Source of the DNA: Pseudomonas nitroreducens TX1
GTDB lineage: Bacteria; Pseudomonadota; Gammaproteobacteria; Pseudomonadales; Pseudomonadaceae
Direction: 5' to 3'
DNA length: 50,864 nt
NCBI RefSeq assembly: GCF_000313755.1
Contig: NZ_AMZB01000077.1
Span: 1 to 50,864, forward strand
Below the pieces are notes generated by a model, which saw only the letters and a program-made list of their open reading frames with translations, was not told the origin of the DNA and did not search any database. Made by a program: the position numbers and the translations under genes. Numbering within the stretch: the stretch's first letter is position 1; each line of letters begins with the position of its first letter. Shown piece after piece: positions 34,558 through 43,795 of this stretch.

Positions 34558-35241
34558 ATGAGACTTCTTGTCGCGGAAGACGAACCCAAGATCGGCTTGT
34601 ACCTGCAGCAAGGACTGAGCGAGGCCAGCTTCAATGTCGACCTGGTCAATTCGGGTACTGAAGCGCTCCAGCATGCACTCAGCGAGTCGTATGACCTGCT
34701 CATACTGGACGTGATGATGCCTGGTCTGACCGGGTGGGAAGTACTACGCATGGTGCGGGCCGCCGGCAAGGATGTTCCGGTGTTGTTCCTGACCGCACGC
34801 GACGGCGTGGATGATCGCGTCAAGGGACTTGAGTTGGGAGCAGATGATTACCTGGTCAAGCCTTTCGCATTTGCCGAGCTCCTGGCGCGCGTACGCACGC
34901 TGCTACGGCGCGCGACAACAACTCCAACCCTGGTGACCCTAAAAATTGCGAATCTCGAAGTGGACCTGCTCAAGCGCCGGGCAGTGCGAGGCGGGGTGCG
35001 CATTGACCTGACGGCAAAGGAATTCTCGCTGCTTGAGCTGTTGATGCGGAGACGCGGGGAGGTTCTGCCGAAATCGCTGATTGCCTCTCAGGTATGGGAC
35101 ATGAACTTTGATAGCGATACGAACGTTATCGAGGTGGCAGTACGGCGGCTGAGGGCCAAGATTGACGATGACTTCGAGCCCAAGCTGATCCATACGATTA
35201 GGGGAATGGGGTACATGCTCGAAGAGCCCGAGCAGAAATGA
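34558..35241 (+). CDS. copR: copper response regulator CopR (OmpR/CusR type)
   Basis: A 227-residue two-component regulator. Receiver domain: acidic pocket AEDEP, phospho-acceptor Asp51 in [10 protein letters not shown], Thr in FLTARD, Lys in YLVKPFAF. Winged-helix DNA-binding domain: [53 protein letters not shown]. The sequence is of the heavy-metal (CopR/CusR/PcoR) subgroup. It overlaps copS by ATGA. Activates copper resistance promoters when phosphorylated by CopS. Confidence 0.95.
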   Translation: MRLLVAEDEPKIGLYLQQGLSEASFNVDLVNSGTEALQHALSESYDLLILDVMMPGLTGWEVLRMVRAAGKDVPVLFLTARDGVDDRVKGLELGADDYLVKPFAFAELLARVRTLLRRATTTPTLVTLKIANLEVDLLKRRAVRGGVRIDLTAKEFSLLELLMRRRGEVLPKSLIASQVWDMNFDSDTNVIEVAVRRLRAKIDDDFEPKLIHTIRGMGYMLEEPEQK

Positions 35242-36611
35242 AGCGACTATCCCTAACTGCTCGCATGAGCCTGATGTTCATGCTTGCTGTGGTGTCCGTC
35301 CTGACCGTTGCTGGAGTGAGCTTCAGTGAGTTCAGTCGTCGGCACTTCTGGATGCAGGATCAGCAGACGATCACCGAAAAGCTCGACTCTATTCAACAAA
35401 TCCTCATGTCTGCGAATGCCAATCTGGAGAGCAGTCACATTCGTTTGGAACTGAATGCTTTACTTGGCGCGCACCATGAACTCGAATCGATCATTACCAC
35501 GACTGACGGCAATGTCTTATTTTCGAACTCAACCATTACTAATTTGCCGCAACAGTTTTCTCAGGAAAGCGCGGGCATGTGGGAGTGGGGGGATCACGGA
35601 CGGCTGTATAGGGGTATGACTGCTCGGGTTGGCCCACAGTCGGGGCCTAGTTCGGCAACCGCCGTCCTGATATTGGATGTCACCAGCCACTCTCACTTTT
35701 TCGTGACGCTAGAGCGCTGGTTTTGGATAGGCTTGGCGATCAGCGCCATTGCAAGCGGCGCCTTGGGCGTCGTGGTTGTCAGAAGTGGCTTGCGACCGAT
35801 ACGACAAGTGACCGCAGTGGCGGCATCAATGTCAGCAAAGTCCTTGAAAGAGCGTATCCCACTAGATCCCGTGCCCTCTGAGCTCCAAGAGTTGGTAAGC
35901 TCTTTTAATGAGATGCTGGCTAGACTAGACGATTCGTTTGTGCGCCTCTCCAATTTTTCGGCGGATATTGCCCATGAGCTTCGCACACCCATTACAACAT
36001 TACTCACGCACACCGAGGTAATCCTCGGAAAAAAGCGAAATATTGATGATTATGAGGAAAACCTCTACTCCAATCTTGATAGTTTGCATCATATGTCGAG
36101 AATGATTGACGACATGCTCTTCTTGGCAAAATCTGATAATGGCCTTATTACTCCTGGCTCGGCCAAGATCAATCTTGAGGAGATTGTGCAGAGGCTCTTC
36201 GAGTACTACAGCCTGCTTGCAGAGGAACGCGGCATTGAGCTTCGCCTCAGTGGTTCGTCTTCTATCCAGGGCGATAGCCTGATGCTGCATCGAGCCATTT
36301 CCAACCTGCTATCGAATGCTGTTCGTTACACCCCGGCGGGCGCAACAATCGATGTGATCATTGAGAGTAACGCCAATACCGTGACTCTCTCGGTCGTCAA
36401 TCCTGGAGAGACAATTCCTGCCGAGCACCTGAAGAAGCTCTTCGATCGCTTCTATCGTGCCGACCCCGCGCGCCGCGAGGGGGAATCACATAATGCAGGC
36501 CTTGGCCTCGCGATTTCGCGTTCAATTGTCGAGGCGCATCATGGCCGCATCTGGTGCACCTCATCAAACGGAGTGACAGCATTCCACCTGGAGTTTCCAC
36601 ATCGCCCTTGA
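35238..36611 (+). CDS. copS: copper sensor histidine kinase CopS
   Basis: A 457-residue membrane kinase with TM1 at residues 10-30, a periplasmic sensor (to about 155), TM2, a HAMP region ([20 protein letters not shown]), the phospho-acceptor His246 in [16 protein letters not shown], and a complete ATPase domain ([31 protein letters not shown]). It is of the heavy-metal sensor group. The periplasmic domain has few Met/His, the most notable being HSHFF next to TM2. Pairs with CopR. Confidence 0.95.
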   Translation: MKRLSLTARMSLMFMLAVVSVLTVAGVSFSEFSRRHFWMQDQQTITEKLDSIQQILMSANANLESSHIRLELNALLGAHHELESIITTTDGNVLFSNSTITNLPQQFSQESAGMWEWGDHGRLYRGMTARVGPQSGPSSATAVLILDVTSHSHFFVTLERWFWIGLAISAIASGALGVVVVRSGLRPIRQVTAVAASMSAKSLKERIPLDPVPSELQELVSSFNEMLARLDDSFVRLSNFSADIAHELRTPITTLLTHTEVILGKKRNIDDYEENLYSNLDSLHHMSRMIDDMLFLAKSDNGLITPGSAKINLEEIVQRLFEYYSLLAEERGIELRLSGSSSIQGDSLMLHRAISNLLSNAVRYTPAGATIDVIIESNANTVTLSVVNPGETIPAEHLKKLFDRFYRADPARREGESHNAGLGLAISRSIVEAHHGRIWCTSSNGVTAFHLEFPHRP

Positions 36612-36694
36612 TGGTGCGATGTCCGGGCTAGCGGCGCGTCTTGTTGAGTTCAAAACACGCTACTTGAAAGCCCCCGGCGGGAAAGCCCATTCGG

Positions 36695-37138
36695 CTATTG
36701 GGCTGCCGGATAGTTGGCGACAACCTCGTCGGTGCCGTCGCGGGTAAGCCCAATGATCTGGTAAGCCTGCTTGGTCTGCCCCATTTCCATGCCAGGCGAG
36801 CCGACGGGCATGCCTGGAGCCGCGATCCCAAGCAGTTCCGGACGCTTCTCCAGCTCGTGGATCTGCGCCACCGGAACATGCCCTTCGACGAACTTTCCAC
36901 CGATCACCGCGGTGTGGCAGGACGATAGGTGCGGTACCACGCCAAAGCGCTGCTTGACCGAACTCATGTTCGGCTCGAGATGGTCGTTCACGCTGAAGCC
37001 GTTGGCCTCCAGGTACTTGATCCAGCTCTTGCAACAACCGCAATTGGGGTCGCGGTAGACGTCGATGGTTGTGGCGGCCTGGGCGATGGATGCCATGAAC
37101 AACCCGGCCAGTGCAGTCAAGCGAAGTGCCTTGTGCAT
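36695..37138 (-). CDS. copG: DUF411/CopG-like periplasmic copper protein
   Basis: A 147-residue protein with a signal peptide (MHKALRLTALAGLFMASIAQA) and a thioredoxin-like DUF411 domain with the metal site DPNCGCCKSWIKYL, followed by SCHTAVIGG and VEGHVPV. CopG-type proteins bind copper clusters in the periplasm and occur in copper gene sets. Start at 37138 preferred because it opens with the signal peptide; a longer frame overlaps the next gene. Convergent with copS, 83 bp apart. Confidence 0.88.
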   Translation of the reverse strand: MHKALRLTALAGLFMASIAQAATTIDVYRDPNCGCCKSWIKYLEANGFSVNDHLEPNMSSVKQRFGVVPHLSSCHTAVIGGKFVEGHVPVAQIHELEKRPELLGIAAPGMPVGSPGMEMGQTKQAYQIIGLTRDGTDEVVANYPAAQ

Positions 37139-37151
37139 GATGCTCCCCCTC

Positions 37152-37421
37152 TTAGTGACAGCAGCAGGAACTGCCACCGCAACCGCGCGCCTTGCCGCCT
37201 TCCGGGGCCTGGGCCGATGCTTCGACCTTGGCCGGATATCCGGCATCCTGCAGCGCGGCCATCAGTGCTTGGGCATCGACGTCCCCACTGACGCGCACCC
37301 GCCCCGCCGCGAGGTCGACCGACACCTCGGCAACCCCAGTGACTGGCGTCAATGCAGCATTCACGTGGCGGACGCACGAAGCGCAGCTCATGCCTTCAAC
37401 GTGCAGATCAATACTTTTCAT
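37152..37421 (-). CDS. copZ: CopZ-like copper chaperone with extra Cys-rich tail
   Basis: An 89-residue HMA-domain protein with the metal loop GMSCASC and fold residues typical of Atx1/CopZ (VNAALTPVTGVAEVSVDLAAGRVRV). It hands Cu(I) to the P-type ATPase encoded upstream. An unusual C-terminal extension after residue 70 ends GCGGSSCCCH, adding four Cys and a His that may form a second copper site. It lies 111 bp after the ATPase gene. Confidence 0.9.
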   Translation of the reverse strand: MKSIDLHVEGMSCASCVRHVNAALTPVTGVAEVSVDLAAGRVRVSGDVDAQALMAALQDAGYPAKVEASAQAPEGGKARGCGGSSCCCH

Positions 37422-37532
37422 CGTGGTGACTCCTCAACAAGAAACCTTATTGCCCGGAACACTGGCTGAACCTATCCGGGACATGGACCTATCCTCGACC
37501 TTGCCATAGTGGCAAGGTCAAGCCTCCCGAAC

Positions 37533-39872
37533 TCAGCCATCGAGCGAGGCCTTACGCAGGCGCACGGCATTGAAGACAACCGATGCCGAACTTACGCTCA
37601 TGGCCAACGCAGCGATAATTGGGGACAGCAGGTGCCCCGTCAGGGGATAGAACAACCCGGCGGCGAGAGGTATACCCATGGCGTTGTAAGCGAAGGCGAA
37701 GGCCAGGTTCTGGTGCATGTTGCGAACCGTCGCCAGGGATAGGTTGCGGGCGCGAAGAATGCCGAGCAGGTCGCCTTTGACCAGGGTGACCTGGGCACTG
37801 TTCATCGCGACGTCCGTACCGGTACCCATGGCAATGCCAACATCGGCACGCGCCAGGGCGGGCGCATCGTTGATGCCGTCTCCGGCCATCGCCACACGAT
37901 GCCCAGCCGCCTGGAGGCTGGCAGCCAGGCGCTCCTTATCCTGTGGCTTGACCTCACCGTGTACTTCTTCAATACCCAATTGCCGGGCCACTGCCCGCGC
38001 CGTGGTCGGACCGTCGCCAGTGGCCATGATGACCCTGACGCCAGCGTCCTGGAGGTATTGCACGGCCTGCCTGGAGGTCGGTTTGATAGGGTCAGCTACC
38101 GCCAGCAGGCCGGCCAGGGTGCCGTCCACCGCCAGGTACATGATGCTTGCGCCTTCGCTACGCAGTTGTTCGGCACGTACCTGCTGGGCCTCGCAGGACA
38201 CGCCCGCATCGGCCAGCAGGGCAGTGTTGCCCAGCAACAGGCGCCGACCATCGATCTTGCCGCGTACGCCAATCCCCGAGGCGCTCTCGAACTCCTCTGC
38301 TTCACTCAACGCCAGTCCCTGGGCCCTGGCCCGCTCGACGATGGCATGGGCCAGTGGATGCTCGCTGCCCTGGTCAAGGCTGGCGGCCAGACGCAGGACC
38401 TCTTCAGCACTGAAACCAGACGCTGCCTCGACACTCTGGAAGGCCGGGCGCCCTTCGGTGAGGGTGCCAGTTTTGTCGACGATCAGCGTATCGATCTTGC
38501 GCAGGTTCTCGATGGCCGCCGCATCGCGGAACAGCACTCCACTGCCAGCAGCCTTGCCCGTAGCGACCATTACAGACATCGGGGTCGCCAGGCCGAGGGC
38601 GCAGGGGCAGGCGATGATCAGCACCGCCACGGCGTTGATCAGACCAAACACCCAACTGGGCTGCGGCCCCCAGACGCCCCATCCAATCAGGGTCAGGGCC
38701 GCGATGGCGATGACGACCATCACGAAGTAGCCGGCAATGACGTCAGCCAGGCGCTGCATCGGCGCCTTCGAGCGTTGCGCCTGCACGACCATCTGCACGA
38801 TCTGCGCAAGCATGGTTTCCGATCCGACCTTTTGCGCCTGCATCACCAGGCTACCGTGGGTGTTCAAGGTTGCCCCAATGAGCGTGTCGCCCACTTGCTT
38901 GAGCACCGGCAGAGGTTCGCCAGTCAGCATGGATTCATCAACGGCGCTTTCGCCCTGTACGACCAGGCCATCGACCGGGACCTTCTCGCCGGGGCGGACG
39001 CGCAACCGGTCGCCTGGGTGCACATGGCTCTGCGGGATGTCCTCTTCGCTGCCATCGGCATTGATCCGCCGGGCCGTCTTCGGTGCCAGGCCAAGTAGCG
39101 ACTTGATGGCCGCTGAGGTCTGCGAGCGCGCCTTGAGCTCGAGCATCTGCCCCAGCAAGGTGAGCGAGATGATGACGGCCGCCGCCTCGAAGTAGACACC
39201 GATACGGCCCTCCATCATGAAGTTTTCCGGGAAGACCGCCGGCGCCAGAGTGGCAACGAGGCTGTAGAGATAGGCGGCGGAAGTACCCAGACCAATCAGC
39301 GTCCACATGTTCGGGCTACGCTGCAGTACCGAGCGCACTCCGCGCACATAGAACGGCCACCCCGCCCAGAGCACCACCGGGCTGGAGATCACCAGCTCGA
39401 CCCAGTTCTGCGTGGCGCCATGGAACAGGTTCAAGGCATGCCCGCCCATGGCCAGCAACGTAACGATGACGGTCAGGGGCAAGGTCCACCAGAAGCGCCG
39501 GGAGAAATCCCGGAGCTCGGGGTTCTCCTCCTGCTCCAGTTCCGGCAGCACCGGCTCCAGGGTCATGCCGCACTTTGGGCAGGTACCTGGGCCGAGCTGA
39601 CGTATCTCGGGATGCATTGGGCAGGTGTACCACGTGTCACCTGCAGTTGTCGGAAGCTTAGTCGTCTCCCCCTGCGCAGCAGGGCCATAGAGATCCGGTG
39701 CCGCCTTGAACTTCGACAGGCACTTTTCGCTGCAGAACCGGTAGGCCTTCCCGGCGTACTGCAGCTGATGCGGACTATCTATTTTGACCGTCATCCCGCA
39801 GACAGGATCTTTCACTTCGCCGGAGGAGGTTTTGTTTCCGGGTAATGAGTGTGCATGTTCATGACCGTGCAT
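37533..39872 (-). CDS. Cu+-exporting P1B-type ATPase with YHS and metal-binding N-terminus
   Basis: A 779-residue copper/silver pump. The N-terminus has a His-rich start (MHGHEHAHS), a YHS domain ([10 protein letters not shown] ... [12 protein letters not shown]) and a heavy-metal-binding domain (YTCPMHPEI ... [10 protein letters not shown]), instead of the usual HMA domains. The membrane metal site is CPC (422-424) in [12 protein letters not shown]. Catalytic landmarks: [15 protein letters not shown] with the phosphorylated Asp, HPLAHAI with the conserved HP, and [13 protein letters not shown]. The C-terminal NAMG and [15 protein letters not shown] are typical of P1B-1 pumps. Moves Cu(I) from cytoplasm to periplasm. 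Confidence 0.95.
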   Translation of the reverse strand: MHGHEHAHSLPGNKTSSGEVKDPVCGMTVKIDSPHQLQYAGKAYRFCSEKCLSKFKAAPDLYGPAAQGETTKLPTTAGDTWYTCPMHPEIRQLGPGTCPKCGMTLEPVLPELEQEENPELRDFSRRFWWTLPLTVIVTLLAMGGHALNLFHGATQNWVELVISSPVVLWAGWPFYVRGVRSVLQRSPNMWTLIGLGTSAAYLYSLVATLAPAVFPENFMMEGRIGVYFEAAAVIISLTLLGQMLELKARSQTSAAIKSLLGLAPKTARRINADGSEEDIPQSHVHPGDRLRVRPGEKVPVDGLVVQGESAVDESMLTGEPLPVLKQVGDTLIGATLNTHGSLVMQAQKVGSETMLAQIVQMVVQAQRSKAPMQRLADVIAGYFVMVVIAIAALTLIGWGVWGPQPSWVFGLINAVAVLIIACPCALGLATPMSVMVATGKAAGSGVLFRDAAAIENLRKIDTLIVDKTGTLTEGRPAFQSVEAASGFSAEEVLRLAASLDQGSEHPLAHAIVERARAQGLALSEAEEFESASGIGVRGKIDGRRLLLGNTALLADAGVSCEAQQVRAEQLRSEGASIMYLAVDGTLAGLLAVADPIKPTSRQAVQYLQDAGVRVIMATGDGPTTARAVARQLGIEEVHGEVKPQDKERLAASLQAAGHRVAMAGDGINDAPALARADVGIAMGTGTDVAMNSAQVTLVKGDLLGILRARNLSLATVRNMHQNLAFAFAYNAMGIPLAAGLFYPLTGHLLSPIIAALAMSVSSASVVFNAVRLRKASLDG

Positions 39873-39875
39873 GAG

Positions 39876-40127
39876 TCAGCCTCTTTGGTCGTCCTTGGGG
39901 GCATTGTCCGTTCCACTATGATGGCCGTGGCCGCCGTGGTGATGGCCAAACAGGTGCATCAGGGGACACAGCAGCAAGATCGCGTATGGCAACAGCAGCG
40001 AGATATGACCGTAGTGCTCACGAGCCAGGTAGAACAAGGCAATGACCAGCAACATACCCAGGGCAATACCGGGCTTACTGCGCCAAAAGGACGGCGGAGG
40101 CTGATGGGATGAAGGCGAAGCGTTCAT
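39876..40127 (-). CDS. DUF2933 small His-rich membrane protein
   Basis: An 83-residue protein with two hydrophobic segments (GIALGMLLVIALFYLA and SLLLPYAILLLCPLMHLF) and a His/Gly-rich C-terminus (GHHHGGHGHHSG). DUF2933 members are usually found beside heavy-metal ATPases. The start at 40127 has GGAG upstream. It is 3 bp from the ATPase start, so both are in one operon. Probably helps metal handling at the membrane; mechanism unknown. Confidence 0.85.
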   Translation of the reverse strand: MNASPSSHQPPPSFWRSKPGIALGMLLVIALFYLAREHYGHISLLLPYAILLLCPLMHLFGHHHGGHGHHSGTDNAPKDDQRG

Positions 40128-40217
40128 GAGTATTCTCCAGGGCGAAAGTGGGGGTGCTCCGCCTTGGCCTAGGGATGCTTCCGCCCTACAGACCAAGACT
40201 GGAGCCGCGCCATGTGA

Positions 40218-40667
40218 CTACTGGGCTGGCTTCTGGGCCGGCTGGTCCATGGAGTGCTGCATGGGCATGCCCTTCATGTCCGACTGCGAGCCCATCATGC
40301 CGGCCTGCTGATCCATCATTTGCATCATCATTCCCATCATCTTCGAATCCATCATCTTCACGTGCTGGCCCATGCCTTGACCGGCGCAGCCGCTCTGCAT
40401 CATGCCCAGACCTTCTTTCATCGCTTGCATGCCGTCATGCATTGCTGCCTGACGCTCCTCCGGGGTCTTGGCGGCAGCGAGTCTGTCGTGAATAACCTGC
40501 ATCTTTTGCATCTGTGCGGCCATGGCTTTCTCCTGTCCCTGAGCCGATGCCGACGCGTTCTCAGCTTTCGCCGGAGCCTGATCGGGGTGATGTTCGTCGA
40601 CAGCCACGGCAAGTAGCGGGCTGCTAATCAGTAGGGCGGCGACGAGCGATTTGATGGTGATGTGCAT
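40218..40667 (-). CDS. Met-rich periplasmic copper-binding protein
   Basis: A 149-residue exported protein with a signal peptide (MHITIKSLVAALLISSPLLAVA), a helical Ala/Gln/Lys stretch, then a Met-rich C-terminal half (GMGQHVKMMDSKMMGMMMQMMDQQAGMM...) with a single Cys. The composition fits Cu(I)/Ag(I) binding. Start at 40667 has GGAG upstream; the longer frame to 40775 overlaps the next gene. No named family. Confidence 0.82.
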   Translation of the reverse strand: MHITIKSLVAALLISSPLLAVAVDEHHPDQAPAKAENASASAQGQEKAMAAQMQKMQVIHDRLAAAKTPEERQAAMHDGMQAMKEGLGMMQSGCAGQGMGQHVKMMDSKMMGMMMQMMDQQAGMMGSQSDMKGMPMQHSMDQPAQKPAQ

Positions 40668-40771
40668 GGCGATCTCCAGGTATTTCAACGGGTGAAATGA
40701 AGCGCAGCCGCGCCTGGCGTGCAGGCACAGCAAGACTGTGCACCCGGTGGTCCGAGTGCACGGAAGGCAGG

Positions 40772-41164
40772 TCAATCGTTGAAGCGGACGAAGCTCAGGC
40801 GTGCCGGCGGCCGGGGCGGCGCGGGCAGGTGCATGGCGAGTGCGCCGAAGCGCGGAGGGATGATGGCAGGCAGGAAAAGGACGGGAAGCGTGAGCAGGAG
40901 CACCCAGAGAGCCTGGTCGAACAGAATATACCCCGGTGCCTGATTGAGCGCCGATGCGCTGTCGTCACAGAATTGTAGGCAGCCACTGGCATGAAGCTGG
41001 TGCGCTGCACCATCCAGGCCGACCGAGACGTCTGCATGGACGAGTGCGGGGTCATGCTCCGGGTACGACAGACAACCATGGCTTGCCGCAACCCCGAACG
41101 CCAGCACCCACAGCACCAAGGCTATGCGTAGCAGCGTGCGTTGATGGTTCCGGAACCAGGTCAT
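40772..41164 (-). CDS. small membrane protein at the head of the copper operon
   Basis: A 130-residue protein with an N-terminal hydrophobic helix (RIALVLWVLAFGVAASHG), a periplasmic Cys/His stretch (HASGCLQFCDD), a second helix (ALWVLLLTLPVLFLPAII) and a Pro-rich tail. Such small proteins occur next to copper pumps, but I know no function. The start at 41164 is chosen over 41197, because an Anr box at 41221 would place transcription start near 41186, between the two. Confidence 0.65.
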   Translation of the reverse strand: MTWFRNHQRTLLRIALVLWVLAFGVAASHGCLSYPEHDPALVHADVSVGLDGAAHQLHASGCLQFCDDSASALNQAPGYILFDQALWVLLLTLPVLFLPAIIPPRFGALAMHLPAPPRPPARLSFVRFND

Positions 41165-41220
41165 CTGCTCAGCCCGTAGCAAAAGTAAGTTAGACATTAC
41201 CGCTAGCAGCTCTGCGACAC

Positions 41221-41234
41221 TTGATTCGGATCAA
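41221..41234. promoter_or_regulatory. Anr/Dnr (FNR-type) box
   Basis: TTGAT-TCGG-ATCAA, a perfect match to TTGAT-N4-ATCAA. It is about 63 bp from the start at 41164, a normal distance for oxygen-sensitive activation by Anr of the minus-strand operon. Confidence 0.7.
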
Positions 41235-41285
41235 ACAAAGCTGCCGCTTTCGCGACAGTCTAGATACCTGCATGGACGTCTGTTT

Positions 41286-41304
41286 TGGGTCGGTAGCTGC
41301 CTCT
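41286..41304 (+). repeat. dispersed 19-bp repeat, copy 3
   Basis: TGGGTCGGTAGCTGCCTCT, identical to copy 1 at 2446. It lies in the 200-bp space between the copper island and the AraC gene. Confidence 0.7.
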
Positions 41305-41445
41305 CGCCAGAGGCATCAGTTGCCCGTTTTCAAAGAGTCAATTTTGAGATTTGAGGCTTCTATGAAACCCAGGGCTATTCAGCACGGTCTGCTTAAATAT
41401 TTGCTACATCCTATAAAAATCGCACCTCATCACCAACCGTTTCGC

Positions 41446-42516
41446 TCAACTATCCGTTGCACGGTGTTCCAGCCAGCTATCCCGCCCCGGCCGCAGATCC
41501 CGCACCGCGCTGGGCACCAGGCCCGTCCAGCGTTTGAATGAGCGGCGGAAGTTGGTGGTGTCGGTGAAGCGCAGGTACTCGGCGACCTCCTCGTTGCTGT
41601 AGCCACGCGACCAGTACAGGTACAGCGCCACATGCTTGCGCACCTCGTCGTGCACCGCCTGGAAGTGCGTCTGGTGTTTCTGCAGCTTGCGCTTGCAGGT
41701 GGCCGGGCTGATGCCCATGCGCTCGGCGAGCCGGTCGAGGCTCAGCGGGTCGCGGGCCTCGCGCTGCAACAGGCGGTAGACATGCTCCAGAACGCCCTCG
41801 CCCAGACCCAGTTGCTCCTGCTCGCGCCGCGCATCGCGCTGCGCCGCCTGACCGGCGGTGAGCGAGGCGCGCGGCCAGGGCTTCACCAGGTAGTCGCGGG
41901 GAATCAGCATGGCATCGACATGGCAGTCGAACTGCAGGTTGAGCCCCAGGTGCGCCTGGTACTGCTCGATGTAGTCGGGCCGCGAATGGGCGAACAGGTA
42001 CTTCCACGGCAGGCGTTCGTCGGATAACCAGCGGCACAGCGCAGTCACGGCGGTCATGCCACTCTCCACCAGGAAGCGACGGGCGCCGCCGACACCACAG
42101 GCGTCGACCCAGTACAGGCAGGCGAAGCGTTCCTCCACCAGCAGGCGCGGGGCGAGCAACGGGCTGAAGCGCGCGCGGTGGCGGATCAGCAGGTCCAGCG
42201 CTTCCTGCAGGTTAGCGGCGTGCATCAGCGCGCCACTGGCGGCGCCCTGGTGCCCCGGCAGCAGGCGCTGGCCGAAGAGAAAGCCCAGCTCCTCGCCGCC
42301 GCTGCCCTGGCGGCAATTGTCCACCAGCCGCAGGTACTGCTCGGCGCTGATCAACCGCTGGCCGGCGATGATGTCTTCCTGGAACAGCCCGGTGCCACGC
42401 AGCAGGCGGTGACTGTCCAGTTCGCGGCTGAGCGCGAGGTCGAGCAGGCAGGCCGGCTGGTGTTGCGCCGGGATGAAGCGCAGGTCGCGCTCGTAGTAGT
42501 TCAACGGGGCCTCCAT
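41446..42516 (-). CDS. AraC-family transcriptional regulator (OruR-like)
   Basis: A 356-residue regulator with an N-terminal AraC_N-type ligand domain (ISAEQYLRLVDNCRQGSGGEELGFLFGQRLLPGHQGAASGALMHAANLQEALDLL) and a C-terminal double helix-turn-helix (LDRLAERMGISPATCKRKLQ ... SNEEVAEYLRFTDTTNFRRSFKRWTGLVP). The target is unknown; its gene follows the GGDEF-like gene by 10 bp, so the two are probably co-transcribed. Confidence 0.9.
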   Translation of the reverse strand: MEAPLNYYERDLRFIPAQHQPACLLDLALSRELDSHRLLRGTGLFQEDIIAGQRLISAEQYLRLVDNCRQGSGGEELGFLFGQRLLPGHQGAASGALMHAANLQEALDLLIRHRARFSPLLAPRLLVEERFACLYWVDACGVGGARRFLVESGMTAVTALCRWLSDERLPWKYLFAHSRPDYIEQYQAHLGLNLQFDCHVDAMLIPRDYLVKPWPRASLTAGQAAQRDARREQEQLGLGEGVLEHVYRLLQREARDPLSLDRLAERMGISPATCKRKLQKHQTHFQAVHDEVRKHVALYLYWSRGYSNEEVAEYLRFTDTTNFRRSFKRWTGLVPSAVRDLRPGRDSWLEHRATDS

Positions 42517-42526
42517 GCGACAGGCC

Positions 42527-43447
42527 TCAGGCGCTGCGGGCCAGGCGCGGCCGTGACTTGGCGCTCGCCATGGACAGGCTCAGCCGCTCCAGCAGGCTGT
42601 CCGACGATTCGTCGCGCGCCATGCAGGCCACCGCAGTGGCGCTGAGGACGAGGCTCTCGCCCTGGGGCACGCTCTTGTGCGCGTAGTAGCGCACGGCGTT
42701 CTCCAGCTCCCCGGCGATGCGCCAGGCCTGAGCCTCGCCGGTGCCAGGCAGGAGGGCAACGAAACGATCACCCGCCAGCCGGCACAACAGGTCGCAGTGG
42801 CGCAGGTTGAGCAACAGCAACTGACTCACCGCCTGCAGCACGCGGTCGCCCTCGGCGTGGCCATGGTTGCGGTTGAAGGGTGCGAAGTCGTCCAGGTCCA
42901 CCAGCACCAGGGAGAACGCCTGCTGCTCCTCGCCGGAGCGACGCTGCTCCAGCTCGATCTGCCGGCGCAGGTAGGCGGCGCCGTTGAGCGGGGTCAGGCG
43001 GTCGTGGTGGAGGTGCTCTCGGAACAGCCGCTCGCGCTTGCTCAGCTGCTGGCCGAGGGCTTTCTGCTCCTTGCTCCAGTGGTACAGGCCGAGCGTGATC
43101 AGCAGCAGGCCGATGGGCATCGGCACCGATTCGAGCCAGTGGTCCCAGGAAATCTCCGCAGGCAGCTGGATGAATTCGTCGAGGGCATCCATCCACATGG
43201 AGAAGAACACCGCTCCCAGGCCCACCGCCAGCAACGTGGTGACCCGCCCGGCCGGCCGGTGCGCGAGCACCAGGCAGACCCAGCAGAAGGCCAGCAGCGC
43301 CGAACCGCCCTCGCCCACCACGTCGAGCCAGTCGATCCGGTCCCAGGTCTTGATTTGCCCGGCGGCGAGGTAGAGCACCAGGCCGATGTTGGCGAGCACG
43401 ACCAGTGCGATCAGTTTCAGGCGGTGCAGCTTGAGCAGGTTGGACAT
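42527..43447 (-). CDS. membrane GGDEF-domain protein with degenerate active site
   Basis: A 306-residue protein with about four hydrophobic segments in the first 125 residues, then a GGDEF-type domain (LVLVDLDDFAPFNRNHGHAEGDRVLQAV). The signature that should be GGDEF/GGEEF reads AGDRF (225-229): the Gly and the catalytic Glu/Asp are lost, so diguanylate cyclase activity is unlikely. It might bind nucleotide or a partner. The start MSNLLKLHRLKL opens a first TM helix; a longer frame to 43810 overlaps the divergent receptor gene. Confidence 0.85.
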   Translation of the reverse strand: MSNLLKLHRLKLIALVVLANIGLVLYLAAGQIKTWDRIDWLDVVGEGGSALLAFCWVCLVLAHRPAGRVTTLLAVGLGAVFFSMWMDALDEFIQLPAEISWDHWLESVPMPIGLLLITLGLYHWSKEQKALGQQLSKRERLFREHLHHDRLTPLNGAAYLRRQIELEQRRSGEEQQAFSLVLVDLDDFAPFNRNHGHAEGDRVLQAVSQLLLLNLRHCDLLCRLAGDRFVALLPGTGEAQAWRIAGELENAVRYYAHKSVPQGESLVLSATAVACMARDESSDSLLERLSLSMASAKSRPRLARSA

Positions 43448-43795
43448 GGGAGCGGTATCCGCAACGAGTGACGGAGGCCAGCCAAACAGGTCCCCGTGAT
43501 GCTTTGATGACAGCGCCGAGGGTGCAATCGGCTCACTCGAAACCGCCCCCATCCTGCGAAAAAGTCCTACGCCGCCGCTCCCTGTACCACGCCCTGCACC
43601 CTGCCGCCGGGGCTGAGCCGAACGCACCGGGTCAATTGGGATCAGTAACGTGCCCTGTATCGCTGAAATCCCTGTATTTCGGGGCCTGCAGCCGATCGCT
43701 GTCACGTAACCGTCATTCCCGCTGCCTAGCTTCCGCTCCCCAGTTGACCGGGCCGAATCGCCCCGGTCGGGGGAACAGGCACAAGGGGAAATTCC
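43448..43795. promoter_or_regulatory. divergent promoter region with Pho box
   Basis: This is 348 bp between the GGDEF-like gene and the phytate-type receptor. The Pho box at 43699 is the only recognised signal. No gene-like frame in this stretch was convincing. Confidence 0.6.
43699..43716 (+). promoter_or_regulatory. Pho box (PhoB site)
   Basis: CTGTCAC-GTAA-CCGTCAT, two 7-bp direct repeats spaced by 4, matching the CTGTCAY pattern with one change in the second half. It lies 79 bp upstream of the receptor start on the same strand. Confidence 0.75.

Noticed and set aside
36612-36694. Terminator between copS and the DUF411 gene
   Set aside because: GCCCCCGGCGGG and nearby short complementary pieces do not form a convincing stem with a T-tract.
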